Source: Marsupella aquatica (lineage: Eukaryota; Marchantiophyta). From it: a DNA stretch of 64,000 nucleotides. The notes beneath the pieces were generated by a model. The model saw only the letters and a program-made list of their open reading frames with translations, had not been told where the DNA came from and did not search any database. Location of the stretch: contig OZ316895.1 in the NCBI GenBank assembly GCA_973895155.1, positions 12,090,001 through 12,154,000 on the forward strand, written 5' to 3'. Shown one piece after another: positions 22,431 to 30,601 of the stretch; position 1 is the first letter of the stretch, and every line of letters starts with the position of its first letter. The position numbers were made by a program, and so were the translations under genes.

Positions 22431-23891
22431 CTAAATGAGAGATCCCCACGCTTTCGATGGGGGCTTGACTTCTCAAGAACCCCGCTTAATAATGAAGTGC
22501 CATCAACCACGATTGAACCTGTTTTGACCTTAAAGTGCAGAGAAAATGATAGCCTGACTTTTGTTTGCGGACCTGTGGTCTCTGTTGGCATTGGAGGGAG
22601 AGGGATGAATACGGTCATTCTCGAGATGCACGATAAGTCCTATTGGGTTAAAGTTAACCTTCTGTCAAAGGCATACTCCTCTGAATTCAATGTCGAATGG
22701 CACGCAAGTGGGGAATTGAGCGTTTTGTCAATGGGATTTTTTCCAAAGACCTATGACACAAAGAAGTTGGTCGCCGGGGTAACTGGTATGCTTCCAGTCA
22801 ACATTATGTATGGGTTTCAATATTTGAAACTCAACATGATGAAGCACCAAGGCAATTTTTCTTTTGCAACTACCTGGACGTTAAGCAATTTACTTGAGAA
22901 AGCTGGATTGTTATCGTTGGAGTCGGAGGAGCCTGGTGTTTTAATTGATAAGGATGTTGCATTTGCTCCCAAGTTTGATTTAGTCAAAGCAAAGCAATGG
23001 ATAGAATCTTTGTCCAAGATGAGAAAGCTTCCAGCGGTGAATACAAACCCTGTGCCCGAGAAAGCGCCAGAGAAAGCTCCAGAACCTACAACAGAGACCG
23101 CGGGAACTACAGCAGCGACCTCTCAAAGAGCAGTGGGAAGACGAAAACAAAGCCAAAGGAAACCTCCGGTTGAGAAGAAACTTCCGGTTGAGAAGCCGAG
23201 TACAAGAAGCCGAGTACGAGAAGCCGAGTACGAGAAGCCGAGTACGAGAAGCCAAGTTGACAAGCCAGTTGACAAGCCAGTTGACAAGCCGAGTACGAGA
23301 AGCCGAGTTGAGAAGCCAGTTGAGAAGAAACGTCCGGTTGAGAAGCCGAGTGCAAGTGAAAAGAGACCAAGACAGAAGAAGAAACAGAAAATTGACAGTG
23401 CCATCATGGATGACACTACAGAAAACCTGACAGTGCATTCACAAGATGTGGACGAGCAGTTGGACGCTCCTGAGGAGAAGAAGGTCTTAGAAGGTAATGA
23501 GGTATTGCAACAAATGGAGCAATATTATACGTTTGGGATCAATTCGATATTTTCTATTCCTGTAGACAGTATTTTCCCTGCGTCGGCAAGACTCTGTTAC
23601 AGAATGTTGAATGCAGAACATGTAAAGGAGGTGGCCAATTCCATGATAAGAAATCTGGGGCATGAACCACACATAGCAGACTTGATTCCTTACACTACAA
23701 AACATAGAAACCTAATGCAGTATGACAACACAGAATCAGATAGGAGGGACTTTGTAGCAGCCGTGAAAAAGGGCGAGGTTCAATTCCTTGCCATTAGCGG
23801 TCAACATTCAGCTAGAGCAGCCAGATGGATTCGAGAATGGGCAAACAAGGATGCCAAGCTGACAGCATTGGCGAAAAAGCTGGAATTTTGA
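22431..23891 (+). CDS. ParB-like domain protein (5' part of ParB-methyltransferase gene)
   Basis: The frame is open from 22431; no ATG is obvious at its start, so upstream exon(s) are likely. Counting from codon 22497, residues 1-175 are an unrecognised globular region. Residues 185-300 are Lys/Pro/Arg-rich with VEKPSTRSR-type repeats, likely disordered and DNA-binding. Residues about 345-464 resemble a ParB/sulfiredoxin-fold domain: IPVDSIFP, the helix AEHVKEVANSMIRNLG, and LAISGQHSARAARWI, matching the G-x-H-R/S-x-x-A signature. The frame stops at 23889-23891. The next frame (from about 23893, including RSIARWCFNHASKIQS) looks like the continuation, after a 1-nt shift and a TAG near 23933. 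ParB-methyltransferase fusions are known in phages and bacteria. Confidence 0.55.
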   Translation, partial: LNERSPRFRWGLDFSRTPLNNEVPSTTIEPVLTLKCRENDSLTFVCGPVVSVGIGGRGMNTVILEMHDKSYWVKVNLLSKAYSSEFNVEWHASGELSVLSMGFFPKTYDTKKLVAGVTGMLPVNIMYGFQYLKLNMMKHQGNFSFATTWTLSNLLEKAGLLSLESEEPGVLIDKDVAFAPKFDLVKAKQWIESLSKMRKLPAVNTNPVPEKAPEKAPEPTTETAGTTAATSQRAVGRRKQSQRKPPVEKKLPVEKPSTRSRVREAEYEKPSTRSQVDKPVDKPVDKPSTRSRVEKPVEKKRPVEKPSASEKRPRQKKKQKIDSAIMDDTTENLTVHSQDVDEQLDAPEEKKVLEGNEVLQQMEQYYTFGINSIFSIPVDSIFPASARLCYRMLNAEHVKEVANSMIRNLGHEPHIADLIPYTTKHRNLMQYDNTESDRRDFVAAVKKGEVQFLAISGQHSARAARWIREWANKDAKLTALAKKLEF

Positions 23892-24102
23892 AAGTCAAGA
23901 ATATTATCTCATCGAACACCATCGTCAATATTAGTTGAGCATTCAATGCGATCTAATGCGATCAATAGCACGATGGTGTTTCAATCATGCTTCAAAGATA
24001 CAGTCGTTCATGCTAGGCGACAATTTGTGGAATGTGGAAAACCTAGCCGGCGAAAACATGGGGACAACAAAACAAACGCTCAAGACAATCAAAAATTTAA
24101 GG
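23892..24102 (+). pseudogene. Shifted continuation of the ParB-like frame
   Basis: Reading resumes one frame over (ESQEYYLIEHHRQY, a TAG, then RSIARWCFNHASKIQ...TKQTLKTIKNLR). It stops looking protein-like at a possible donor AAG/GTACGA at about 24102. An intron from there would join at TTTGCAATTGTAG/GATTGG near 24598 to the methyltransferase-like frame. Either the shift and stop are disabling mutations or an extra small intron removes them; the sequence does not settle this. Confidence 0.4.
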
Positions 24103-24141
24103 TACGAAGTGTTACTGCTTGATGGGTACAATACCGTAGAT

Positions 24142-24534
24142 TCATGCACATTCAGTAGAATATTTCCACTGATATCGCCTAGTTTTGCGTTGGACCGGGA
24201 TGGTCCCAGTCCAAATGGATTCATGCACATTCAATAGAATCTTTGTCCACTGATATCGTCTAGTTTTGTGTTGGACTGGGATGGTCCCAGTCCAAATGGA
24301 TTCATGCACATTCAGTAGAATATTTCCACTGATATCGCCTAGTTTTGCGTTGGACTGGGATGGTCCCAGTCCAAATGGATTCATACACATTCAATAGATT
24401 ATTTTTCCACTGACACTGTCTAGTTTTGTTCTGGACTGGGATGGTCCCAGTCCAAACTAAATCATGCACATTCAATAGAATATTTCCACTGATACTGTCT
24501 AGTTCTGTGTTGGACTGGGATGGTCTCAGTCCGT
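24142..24534. repeat. About 79-bp tandem repeat, five units, each with a near-perfect hairpin
   Basis: Each unit runs from TTCATGCACATTCA through TTTCCACTGATATCG to a palindrome whose arms are TTGGACTGGGA and TCCCAGTCCAA around TGG. The arms are those of the 27-bp array at 20 kb with the loop inverted. The array lies inside the presumed intron between the ParB-like and methyltransferase-like exons. Confidence 0.9.
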
Positions 24535-24602
24535 ACCTGAGTGCTATCAAACAATTGAGTTATGGAGAACTAATAGACTTTCCTTTGCAATTGTAGGATT
24601 GG

Positions 24603-26984
24603 TTGGCTCTTGCAAGAATGACCATGGGAAGGAAAGATTGTCGAAATGTTTACTGGTTACTGTTTGCGGACGATGCTCTTTTTGAGTTATGGAGTTTGGT
24701 ATGCCAGTTGTGGTTGGATGGGAAACTTCCCGATGGAGCTGGGGTAGAAGGAAGTGAGAAGTCTGAAAAAGCAATTATTGTTGCCATGTTTTGTTGTTTT
24801 GATGGTGAGTTGATCTCACAACGAGACATCACAAGAATACTGACGCGGGTGAAGTCAGGAAAGGTATTGCTAAAGAAAGATGCCTCTAATAAATCAGACA
24901 TGCCATCTATAGAGGAGTTGGCCAAAGATGTGAAGATCATGCGGAAACTGAAGTCCCTTATTGAAGACTACTATTGCACCAAGGATGCGGTGAATTTCCC
25001 GGCAAATACTAATTGGGGGAAAGTAGTGGAGGTTCTTCCTACGCTAGCAATTGATTCAGAGTTTAGCAGGTGTCGAAGAGCCGCTGGCGAGGTCTATCTT
25101 GCCAACCTTTTAAAACCAAATCATACGCGGGAGAGCGCAATCTTGCCGACGGCATTGGCATTCCGCCTAGATGATATATACTGCCAGAAATTTGGCGGAG
25201 GATCACGTTCTTGGACCCTACCATGGGCTACATTTTTTAGCGACAATCTCATGAAGACCATTGATCCAGAGTCATTGCAAGAAGCTCCTCCGACCTGCCC
25301 TCTTGCCATTGTTGATTTTAGCCGGCTTCCGCAAAAACAATGGACTGAAGCAGAGATTCTTGTTCTCTTTGAATACATTGTGGAGCTTCCACAAAATCCC
25401 ACGATTGTTGTGACGATAACAGTTCATCCTGGACAACTTGCATTGAATGTCCATGGTGCCCTTCGTAAACTGGGACAAGAGAAAGCTTTGACCATTCACA
25501 TTGAGTATGGGAGTTATTCTCGAGATGATCAACCGCACCCTCATGACTCATGTTGGGGTGGGGGGATTGAAGAAGTTATCTTTGCGGGGATTTCTCGAGA
25601 TGAAGACGTCAATTGGAATGAAGTTTTCAAGCCCAACTATCCAAAGCCAAAATTCTTGTATACTGCAAAGGATGTTGATTACGAAGTATGCAAGATCGAC
25701 AAGGGAAAGGGGAAGGCTAAGGAATCAGATGAGGGGACACAAAACGACGACCTAAAAGTGGTTTTGGACCCGGAAGAGGCCGTCAAGATTATGAATATGG
25801 CCCCTCGATTTGAGACAGTTGGCAGTCGCAGAGGGTGGGTTAATCCTCATGCCAAACCCACGCGGATGATCCGAAGGATTATTGAATCCTTGTCAGAACC
25901 GGGAGATTTGGTTCTAGATTTTTTCTCCAGTGGCCAAGTCATGAAGACATCATTTTTTTGCGATAGGGAATGCTTTGTTTATTGTGACTCTCACTCCGAG
26001 AGGCATTTTGTGGAAGCTTTTGCTTCCTACCTTTGCGAGAGAGTTCCCTCACTTAAAGCTCATTGTGAATCACTTGCTGAAAATTCTCGACAATGGGCTA
26101 CAACTGTTGCGGCTGTAGCTGTCGCTGTTGAATCTGATGGTTCTGAGTCTGAAGATGTTGCTGACAAAGTGGCTGAAGGCGTAGAGGCATCAGAGGAGGC
26201 ATATGTCATGAATTTGGATGACCGTGTTGGTCAAGGTGAGCCTTACGATGTAGATGATGATATTGGACTTGCACCAAACCGTTCATCTGGTTTAGATGAC
26301 ATCCCTCCGGGGCCCAATGAAGTTCAAGTTGATGATAACTTGGACAAGGATGATCCCAATCCAACAACGCCGGGAGGACAGATGGAGCAACTGGAAGGAG
26401 CAAGGGTTGATACGTTTGATCATCTTTCTTCAACCAATCTGATCAATGAAGGCGCAACGAGGCTCGGAGATTCAAATGAAGCTGAAACTAAAGAATTGAC
26501 TCGGGGGGAGACCGAGGGGGAGACTGGCGGATTGCCTGACATTCCGATCAATCCAGGAGGAAATGCATCAACGGCTGCTGACAACCAGGCAGGTGCTTCA
26601 ACTTGTCCTGACACACTCTTTTCAGCTTCTGATGACAAATTGGTGTTTGTTCGTTCACACTCGGGGAGTCCTATTGTCCTTCCGCTCTCAAAAAAGAAAG
26701 GAAATAGAGTTGGATCAACTGGATGGAGGTCATTGGAATGCGACGCACGATGTTACGTGTGGAAAAGTGGGCCAAATCGAGGCCAAGAAATATCATTGTC
26801 CGATGCTGCTCCTTCAATTCTCAATAAGGAGGAGTATAAGAGTGGAGAATTGGGGTTGATAACTCCTATTTGGACTTCACCTTATTGGGTAGAACAAAGT
26901 ACTTCAGATGTCAATTTTGAAATCCAACAGGAGCTTGGTGCTGACATGATTATTGATGAATACGGATCTCTTATTTCGGAATGA
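24603..26984 (+). CDS. N4/N6 DNA methyltransferase-like protein, probably inactive
   Basis: The 793-residue frame follows a strong acceptor (TTTGCAATTGTAG, ending about 24598); its first codon is TTG, consistent with an internal exon. Residues about 230-480 show the beta-class (N4/N6) methyltransferase order. CPLAIVDFSRLP (233-243) sits where the catalytic DPPY/SPPY motif belongs, followed by a central region. Then come the helix HAKPTRMIRRIIESLSEPGD (416-435) and VLDFFSSGQ (437-445), in place of the AdoMet-binding DPFxGSGT. The catalytic motif is lost and the glycines are degenerate, so methyl transfer is doubtful; a DNA-binding or regulatory role is possible. Residues 500-650 are acidic and low-complexity. 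Residues 665-790 are an unrecognised C-terminal domain. Confidence 0.6.
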   Translation: MALARMTMGRKDCRNVYWLLFADDALFELWSLVCQLWLDGKLPDGAGVEGSEKSEKAIIVAMFCCFDGELISQRDITRILTRVKSGKVLLKKDASNKSDMPSIEELAKDVKIMRKLKSLIEDYYCTKDAVNFPANTNWGKVVEVLPTLAIDSEFSRCRRAAGEVYLANLLKPNHTRESAILPTALAFRLDDIYCQKFGGGSRSWTLPWATFFSDNLMKTIDPESLQEAPPTCPLAIVDFSRLPQKQWTEAEILVLFEYIVELPQNPTIVVTITVHPGQLALNVHGALRKLGQEKALTIHIEYGSYSRDDQPHPHDSCWGGGIEEVIFAGISRDEDVNWNEVFKPNYPKPKFLYTAKDVDYEVCKIDKGKGKAKESDEGTQNDDLKVVLDPEEAVKIMNMAPRFETVGSRRGWVNPHAKPTRMIRRIIESLSEPGDLVLDFFSSGQVMKTSFFCDRECFVYCDSHSERHFVEAFASYLCERVPSLKAHCESLAENSRQWATTVAAVAVAVESDGSESEDVADKVAEGVEASEEAYVMNLDDRVGQGEPYDVDDDIGLAPNRSSGLDDIPPGPNEVQVDDNLDKDDPNPTTPGGQMEQLEGARVDTFDHLSSTNLINEGATRLGDSNEAETKELTRGETEGETGGLPDIPINPGGNASTAADNQAGASTCPDTLFSASDDKLVFVRSHSGSPIVLPLSKKKGNRVGSTGWRSLECDARCYVWKSGPNRGQEISLSDAAPSILNKEEYKSGELGLITPIWTSPYWVEQSTSDVNFEIQQELGADMIIDEYGSLISE

Positions 26985-27201
26985 AATTCAGCCTTTGACT
27001 TTGTATTTATTCATATCAATCTAAAATACTTCTCGGTCTCACAGAATGCGCTCAAGAATTAAAGTCTCCATATCCGTCTACACATTGTGAGGCTTCTAAA
27101 AACGGTATGTAGGTTAATTTTCTTTTTTGTCAGCCATTGTCTTGTATTTTTGGACTGAGACAATCCTAATCCAAAGTTCACTTTTGGTCTTTTCTCTGAG
27201 A

Positions 27202-28260
27202 ATGGTGTTTGGTGCACTTGCAGAATCGAGACCTGGTCCCCTCAAGCGGAAGTTGCTGATTTTGGACCTTAATAAAATACTTTGGGATTCTATTGAATTC
27301 CAAAGCAAGGGCACATCCAGGAATATTGTCACCTCAAGTGGAGTGCATTGGGATAGATCAAATGGAACTAGTCGCATGTATACAGAGAGGCCATGGCTCC
27401 ATGAGTTTCTAAAGTTGGTTTTTGACCGGTTTGACGTTGCAATTTGGACATGTGCTGGGATGCCGCGAACAGTGAAAATGTTGAACATGATGTTCACAAT
27501 TGAGGAGCGGTTGAAACTGAAGTTTGTATTCACACAGGTGGAAGCCTTTGACACAGGCATTCAAAGGCGTGACGTTACAAATGGAAAGGCAAATGTGCTA
27601 TTGAAGGATTTTCGGGTGGTATGGAGTGCATTTGGAAATCTATATGATGAAACCAACACACTCCTTGTGGATGACTCCCCCTTGAAGGCATTTGCCAACC
27701 CAGACATGACCGGACTATTTCCAGTGCCCTACACGCATGCCAATCGTGGAGACAATTTTCTTCTAACAATTCTTTGGTCATGTCTTGAGAAACTGTCACA
27801 TGCAAGTGACATTCGTTGTTATCTTCTCCTAAACTCTCCAAAGTGGTCTCTATTGCACATTAAGAGAGACAAGGCAAAAAATGAGATTACTTATGATCAA
27901 CTTAGTAAGAGATGTGCAGCAAAAATTTGGAAGTCACAGTATAGGCATAGTGTGCTGGACCTCAATAGCAATGAGATTCCTTGGGCTGTGAAGCACCGTA
28001 TATGTAGCTTACGTCCTGAGGTGGAACTTGACGATGCACTTGTCACCTCACTTGCTAGATCATTTGTAGGACGGGAATATTCAGGTCTGTATAGAGAAAA
28101 TCCCAGACACTTTTTGCGGGAGATTATAGCAGTTAGGAACAACACCACCAAATTTCATCTCCCTGAAGATAAAGGGAGTTGCAACCGTGACATTAGGGTA
28201 GATAGTAAAGGAGACAAAGGCACGTGCTCAAATAAATATTGTAAGGAGCACTTTGTTTAG
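27202..28260 (+). CDS. FCP1/NIF-like HAD phosphatase-fold protein
   Basis: Counting from 27127 (M26 at 27202 is the likeliest start, unless AATCG after CACTTGCAG begins an exon), the FCP1-homology pattern is clear. LLILDLNKILW (43-53) is motif I. ERPWLHEFLKLVFDRFDVAIWTCAG (87-111) leads into motif II. Lys161 and LLVDDSPLKAFANPD (179-193) form the motif III/IV loop. In FCP1/SCP CTD phosphatases motif I is DxDxT/V. Here the nucleophile Asp47 is kept, but the second Asp is Asn49, which should abolish or cripple phosphatase activity. The C-terminal 130 residues are unrecognised, with a Cys/Lys-rich end. It lies 215 bp after the methyltransferase-like frame, in the same direction. Confidence 0.7.
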   Translation: MVFGALAESRPGPLKRKLLILDLNKILWDSIEFQSKGTSRNIVTSSGVHWDRSNGTSRMYTERPWLHEFLKLVFDRFDVAIWTCAGMPRTVKMLNMMFTIEERLKLKFVFTQVEAFDTGIQRRDVTNGKANVLLKDFRVVWSAFGNLYDETNTLLVDDSPLKAFANPDMTGLFPVPYTHANRGDNFLLTILWSCLEKLSHASDIRCYLLLNSPKWSLLHIKRDKAKNEITYDQLSKRCAAKIWKSQYRHSVLDLNSNEIPWAVKHRICSLRPEVELDDALVTSLARSFVGREYSGLYRENPRHFLREIIAVRNNTTKFHLPEDKGSCNRDIRVDSKGDKGTCSNKYCKEHFV

Positions 28261-28629
28261 AGATCTGACTCATGTTAAGCGCATTAGATAGTAAAAATGG
28301 GTGCCAGCCCTGGATATTCATTGTAAGTTTGGACACAATTGTATATAATTATTTTCACACATTATCAATCAATGGTCCTTGCCTGGGCTTCTTTGTGCGG
28401 AAATGTTTTTACAAGTATGATCTCTATCCCATGGTTCTTTGTGAACTAATAAATAATATAATACTATTATAATTAATATAATATAATATAATATATTAAT
28501 ATAATACTAATAAGATTTGGCCTATAAAGTGTACATTTAGGTATCAAAAAGTGTATATTTGGGCTTCGTAAAGTGTACATTTGGGGACATAAAAGTGTAC
28601 ATTTCAGGACTGATTTGTGAACAAAAGAA
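28261..28629. repeat. Right subterminal region
   Basis: No gene follows the FCP1-like frame. An AT-rich TAATATAATA tract (28445-28510) is followed by about four AAGTGTACATTTGG motifs (28515-28605) in the same orientation as those at the left end, and then the terminal repeat. Confidence 0.75.
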
Positions 28630-28655
28630 AATACACTTTTAATGAATAGGCTGAT
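28630..28655 (-). repeat. Right terminal inverted repeat
   Basis: It is the exact reverse complement of 15581-15606 and is followed by CTTT (28656-28659), the same four bases that precede the left end. Confidence 0.93.
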
Positions 28656-28960
28656 CTTTACAAGGAAGATGACTAGCTTGTAGTTGAAGTTTGATAAGTA
28701 AAATGATTCCTTTTGGCCATGAACACAAACAAAGTTTTTTCACGTGATTATGCATTAGCCTGTTTTTAATTTCACTCATCCATTGGGAAACTTGATCCAA
28801 GAAACTGGGAGATATTGCCCCAGGATAATCATACATCAAAATGTGATAATATAAAATATATATATTCATTGACTTCAAAAAAATAACAAAGTTTATCATG
28901 GCATTGGGAGATGTCATACACTGTATGTGTCTTATTTTGATGTGCAGTTACTTGACTCAA

Positions 28961-29416
28961 TGTCTTGTGCTTATCCAAGATACCGGATCATGAATGGTTA
29001 TTTATTTTATCTTACAGTATGACAGAATGTCTGAATTTATTTTAGTCCCTACAGCGGCCCAAATATGTTACAACAATATTTGAATACACGTATGTCCCTT
29101 CTTGACAGGTATAGAGGTAGACTCCAGAATTGTTGCGGTGACAGCGTAAAGGGTTGTTTTGATTGCCTACAGCTGCAACAGCCGTCCCCTCCTCAACCTG
29201 TGGGCTCTAGCTGCGAGGTTCGATCACTCCTTCCATTGGGAAACTCGATCAAAGAAAGGGGAGATGTCTTGTGCTTATCCATGAAGATACCCGATCATGA
29301 ATAATTTTTTTAATTTTATCTTACAGTATAACAGAATGTCTGAATTCATTTTAGTCCCTACAACGGCGCAAACACCTTACAAAAATAGTTGAATACATGT
29401 ATATCCCTTCTTGACA
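28961..29416 (+). repeat. Imperfect direct duplication (28961-29108 and 29265-29416)
   Basis: Both halves run from TGTCTTGTGCTTATCCA through TTATCTTACAGTAT and GACAGAATGTCTGAATT/AACAGAATGTCTGAATT to CCCTTCTTGACA, about 150 bp each. The middle (29127-29222) is the dispersed repeat also present at 7640-7735. No coding capacity. Confidence 0.7.
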
Positions 29417-29419
29417 AAC

Positions 29420-30023
29420 AGAATAATGAGCCCAATCAATGACCCTGCATTGCACAGAAGATGTAAAGACAAAGTGGAAATGTCAAGGTGAAGCAAACAT
29501 GTTGGGGTGAGACAACAATATCAGGGCAAGGCAAAGAAATGTTGAGGGTGAAATGAAAGTAGGACAAAGAAAATGTAGACAAGACAAATAAATGCAAGTG
29601 AGACAAAGAATTTGTTGAGTCATCTTAGATGTTGGTGCGACCATGTTGTCATGATGGAGATTGATGCAACCAGTCATTGCAACAGTATTGTCGTTATGGA
29701 GCCCAATGTCGGAACATTGCACATAAACATTGAGGCAAGATAAAGAAGTGCACATGAAACTGCAAGGAGTGTCTTGTTTGCCATTGTTTGTGCAATGATG
29801 CTATGAGTGCAAAAGTGTCTTGTGCAAGAATTAAGATCTTGAAACAAATGGGCACAAGAACACAGATAGAAAGCTGGGGGGTTGGCTTGGAAATATAGCT
29901 TGAAACTTGGAATATGGCTTGAAAATCTCATAGTCTGGTTTGCCCCGAAATATAGCCACTACTTGGAACTATGGCTAGTTGGTTTGGAAATAGTTGGCTT
30001 GGAAATATAGCCAGTCGGGGGTT
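29420..30023. other. Low-complexity stretch without a gene
   Basis: The segment contains degenerate repetition of AGACAAAGAAATG-like phrases (29460-29620) and of GGCTTGGAAATATAGC-like phrases (29880-30015). Open frames on the minus strand are by-products of this repetition. Confidence 0.5.
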
Positions 30024-30162
30024 GACATATTCAATGGACCCTTAAATTGAAAAGTATTACTTGATGGACCCCATGAGATTTGGGTGTATATTAATTCAAA
30101 GTGTGGATTACTCATGGGATACATAAGTAACACTTTGTATTTTGGGGTCCATTGAGTATATC
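30024..30162. mobile_element. Small fold-back element (MITE-like)
   Basis: The left part (GACATATTCAATGGACCC, AAAGTATTACTT) pairs with the right part (AAGTAACACTTTG, GGGTCCATTGAGTATATC) across almost the whole 139 bp. This gives a long imperfect hairpin. No clear target duplication is visible, so the exact ends are provisional. Confidence 0.55.
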
Positions 30163-30325
30163 TCTAAGCATTGGAAAATCGACCATACTGAACCATACAT
30201 CTGTTCAATTGTTATTCAAATAATAAACAAGCTTTGTTTCATGCAATAAGCAACCATATTTTATGACTTGCTGGCAACTATAACTCCATATGGATATAGC
30301 AGGAACATGGATACTAAGAGCGCGT

Positions 30326-30437
30326 ATAAGATTCTGGTCTTCGCTCGGGACCACAATGCAAGAACTTCAATACAGGGCGTCATAAGATTCTGGTCTTCTC
30401 TCGGGACCACAATGCAAGAACTTCAATACAGGGCAGA
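30326..30437. repeat. 56-bp tandem duplication
   Basis: The unit ATAAGATTCTGGTCTTCGCT... recurs at 30382 with one clear substitution (TCGCTC to TCTCTC). It keeps a short frame open but no protein is recognised. Confidence 0.8.
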
Positions 30438-30542
30438 GCCATGTGCACCGGCCATAGCCTGGTCAACTTCACCTAAATTTAAGCAAATTCCAAACTAAGG
30501 GATTGGAAAGTGTAAAGCGATAAATTATGGAATAAGCTTTGC

Positions 30543-30544
<2 letters not shown>

Positions 30545-30599
<55 letters not shown>
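30545..30599. repeat. GA microsatellite
   Basis: An uninterrupted (GA)n run of about 55 bases. Confidence 0.98.

Positions 30600-30601
<2 letters not shown>

Larger units (their letters stand above)
15581..28655. mobile_element. 13-kb TIR DNA transposon with five large ORFs
   Basis: The ends are perfect 26-bp inverted repeats that start ATCAGCCTATTCATTAAAAG (15581-15606; reverse complement 28630-28655). They are flanked by CTTT at 15577-15580 and 28656-28659. Inside are leftward ORFs (putative transposase; triple DUF8039-like protein) and rightward ORFs (ParB-like, methyltransferase-like, FCP1-like). Both subterminal regions carry AAGTGTACATTTGG repeats. A paralogous repeat near 44.0 kb shows the uninterrupted flank, confirming the boundaries. 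The superfamily is not assigned: a 4-bp duplication occurs in several classes (Sola1, Academ, Kolobok with TTAA). It might also be a DUF7869-specific group. Confidence 0.9.

Noticed and set aside
23107-23438. Minus-strand frames rich in Leu and Ser opposite the ParB-like gene
   Set aside because: They are the reverse of the VEKPSTRSR repeat region; the plus frame carries the recognisable domain.
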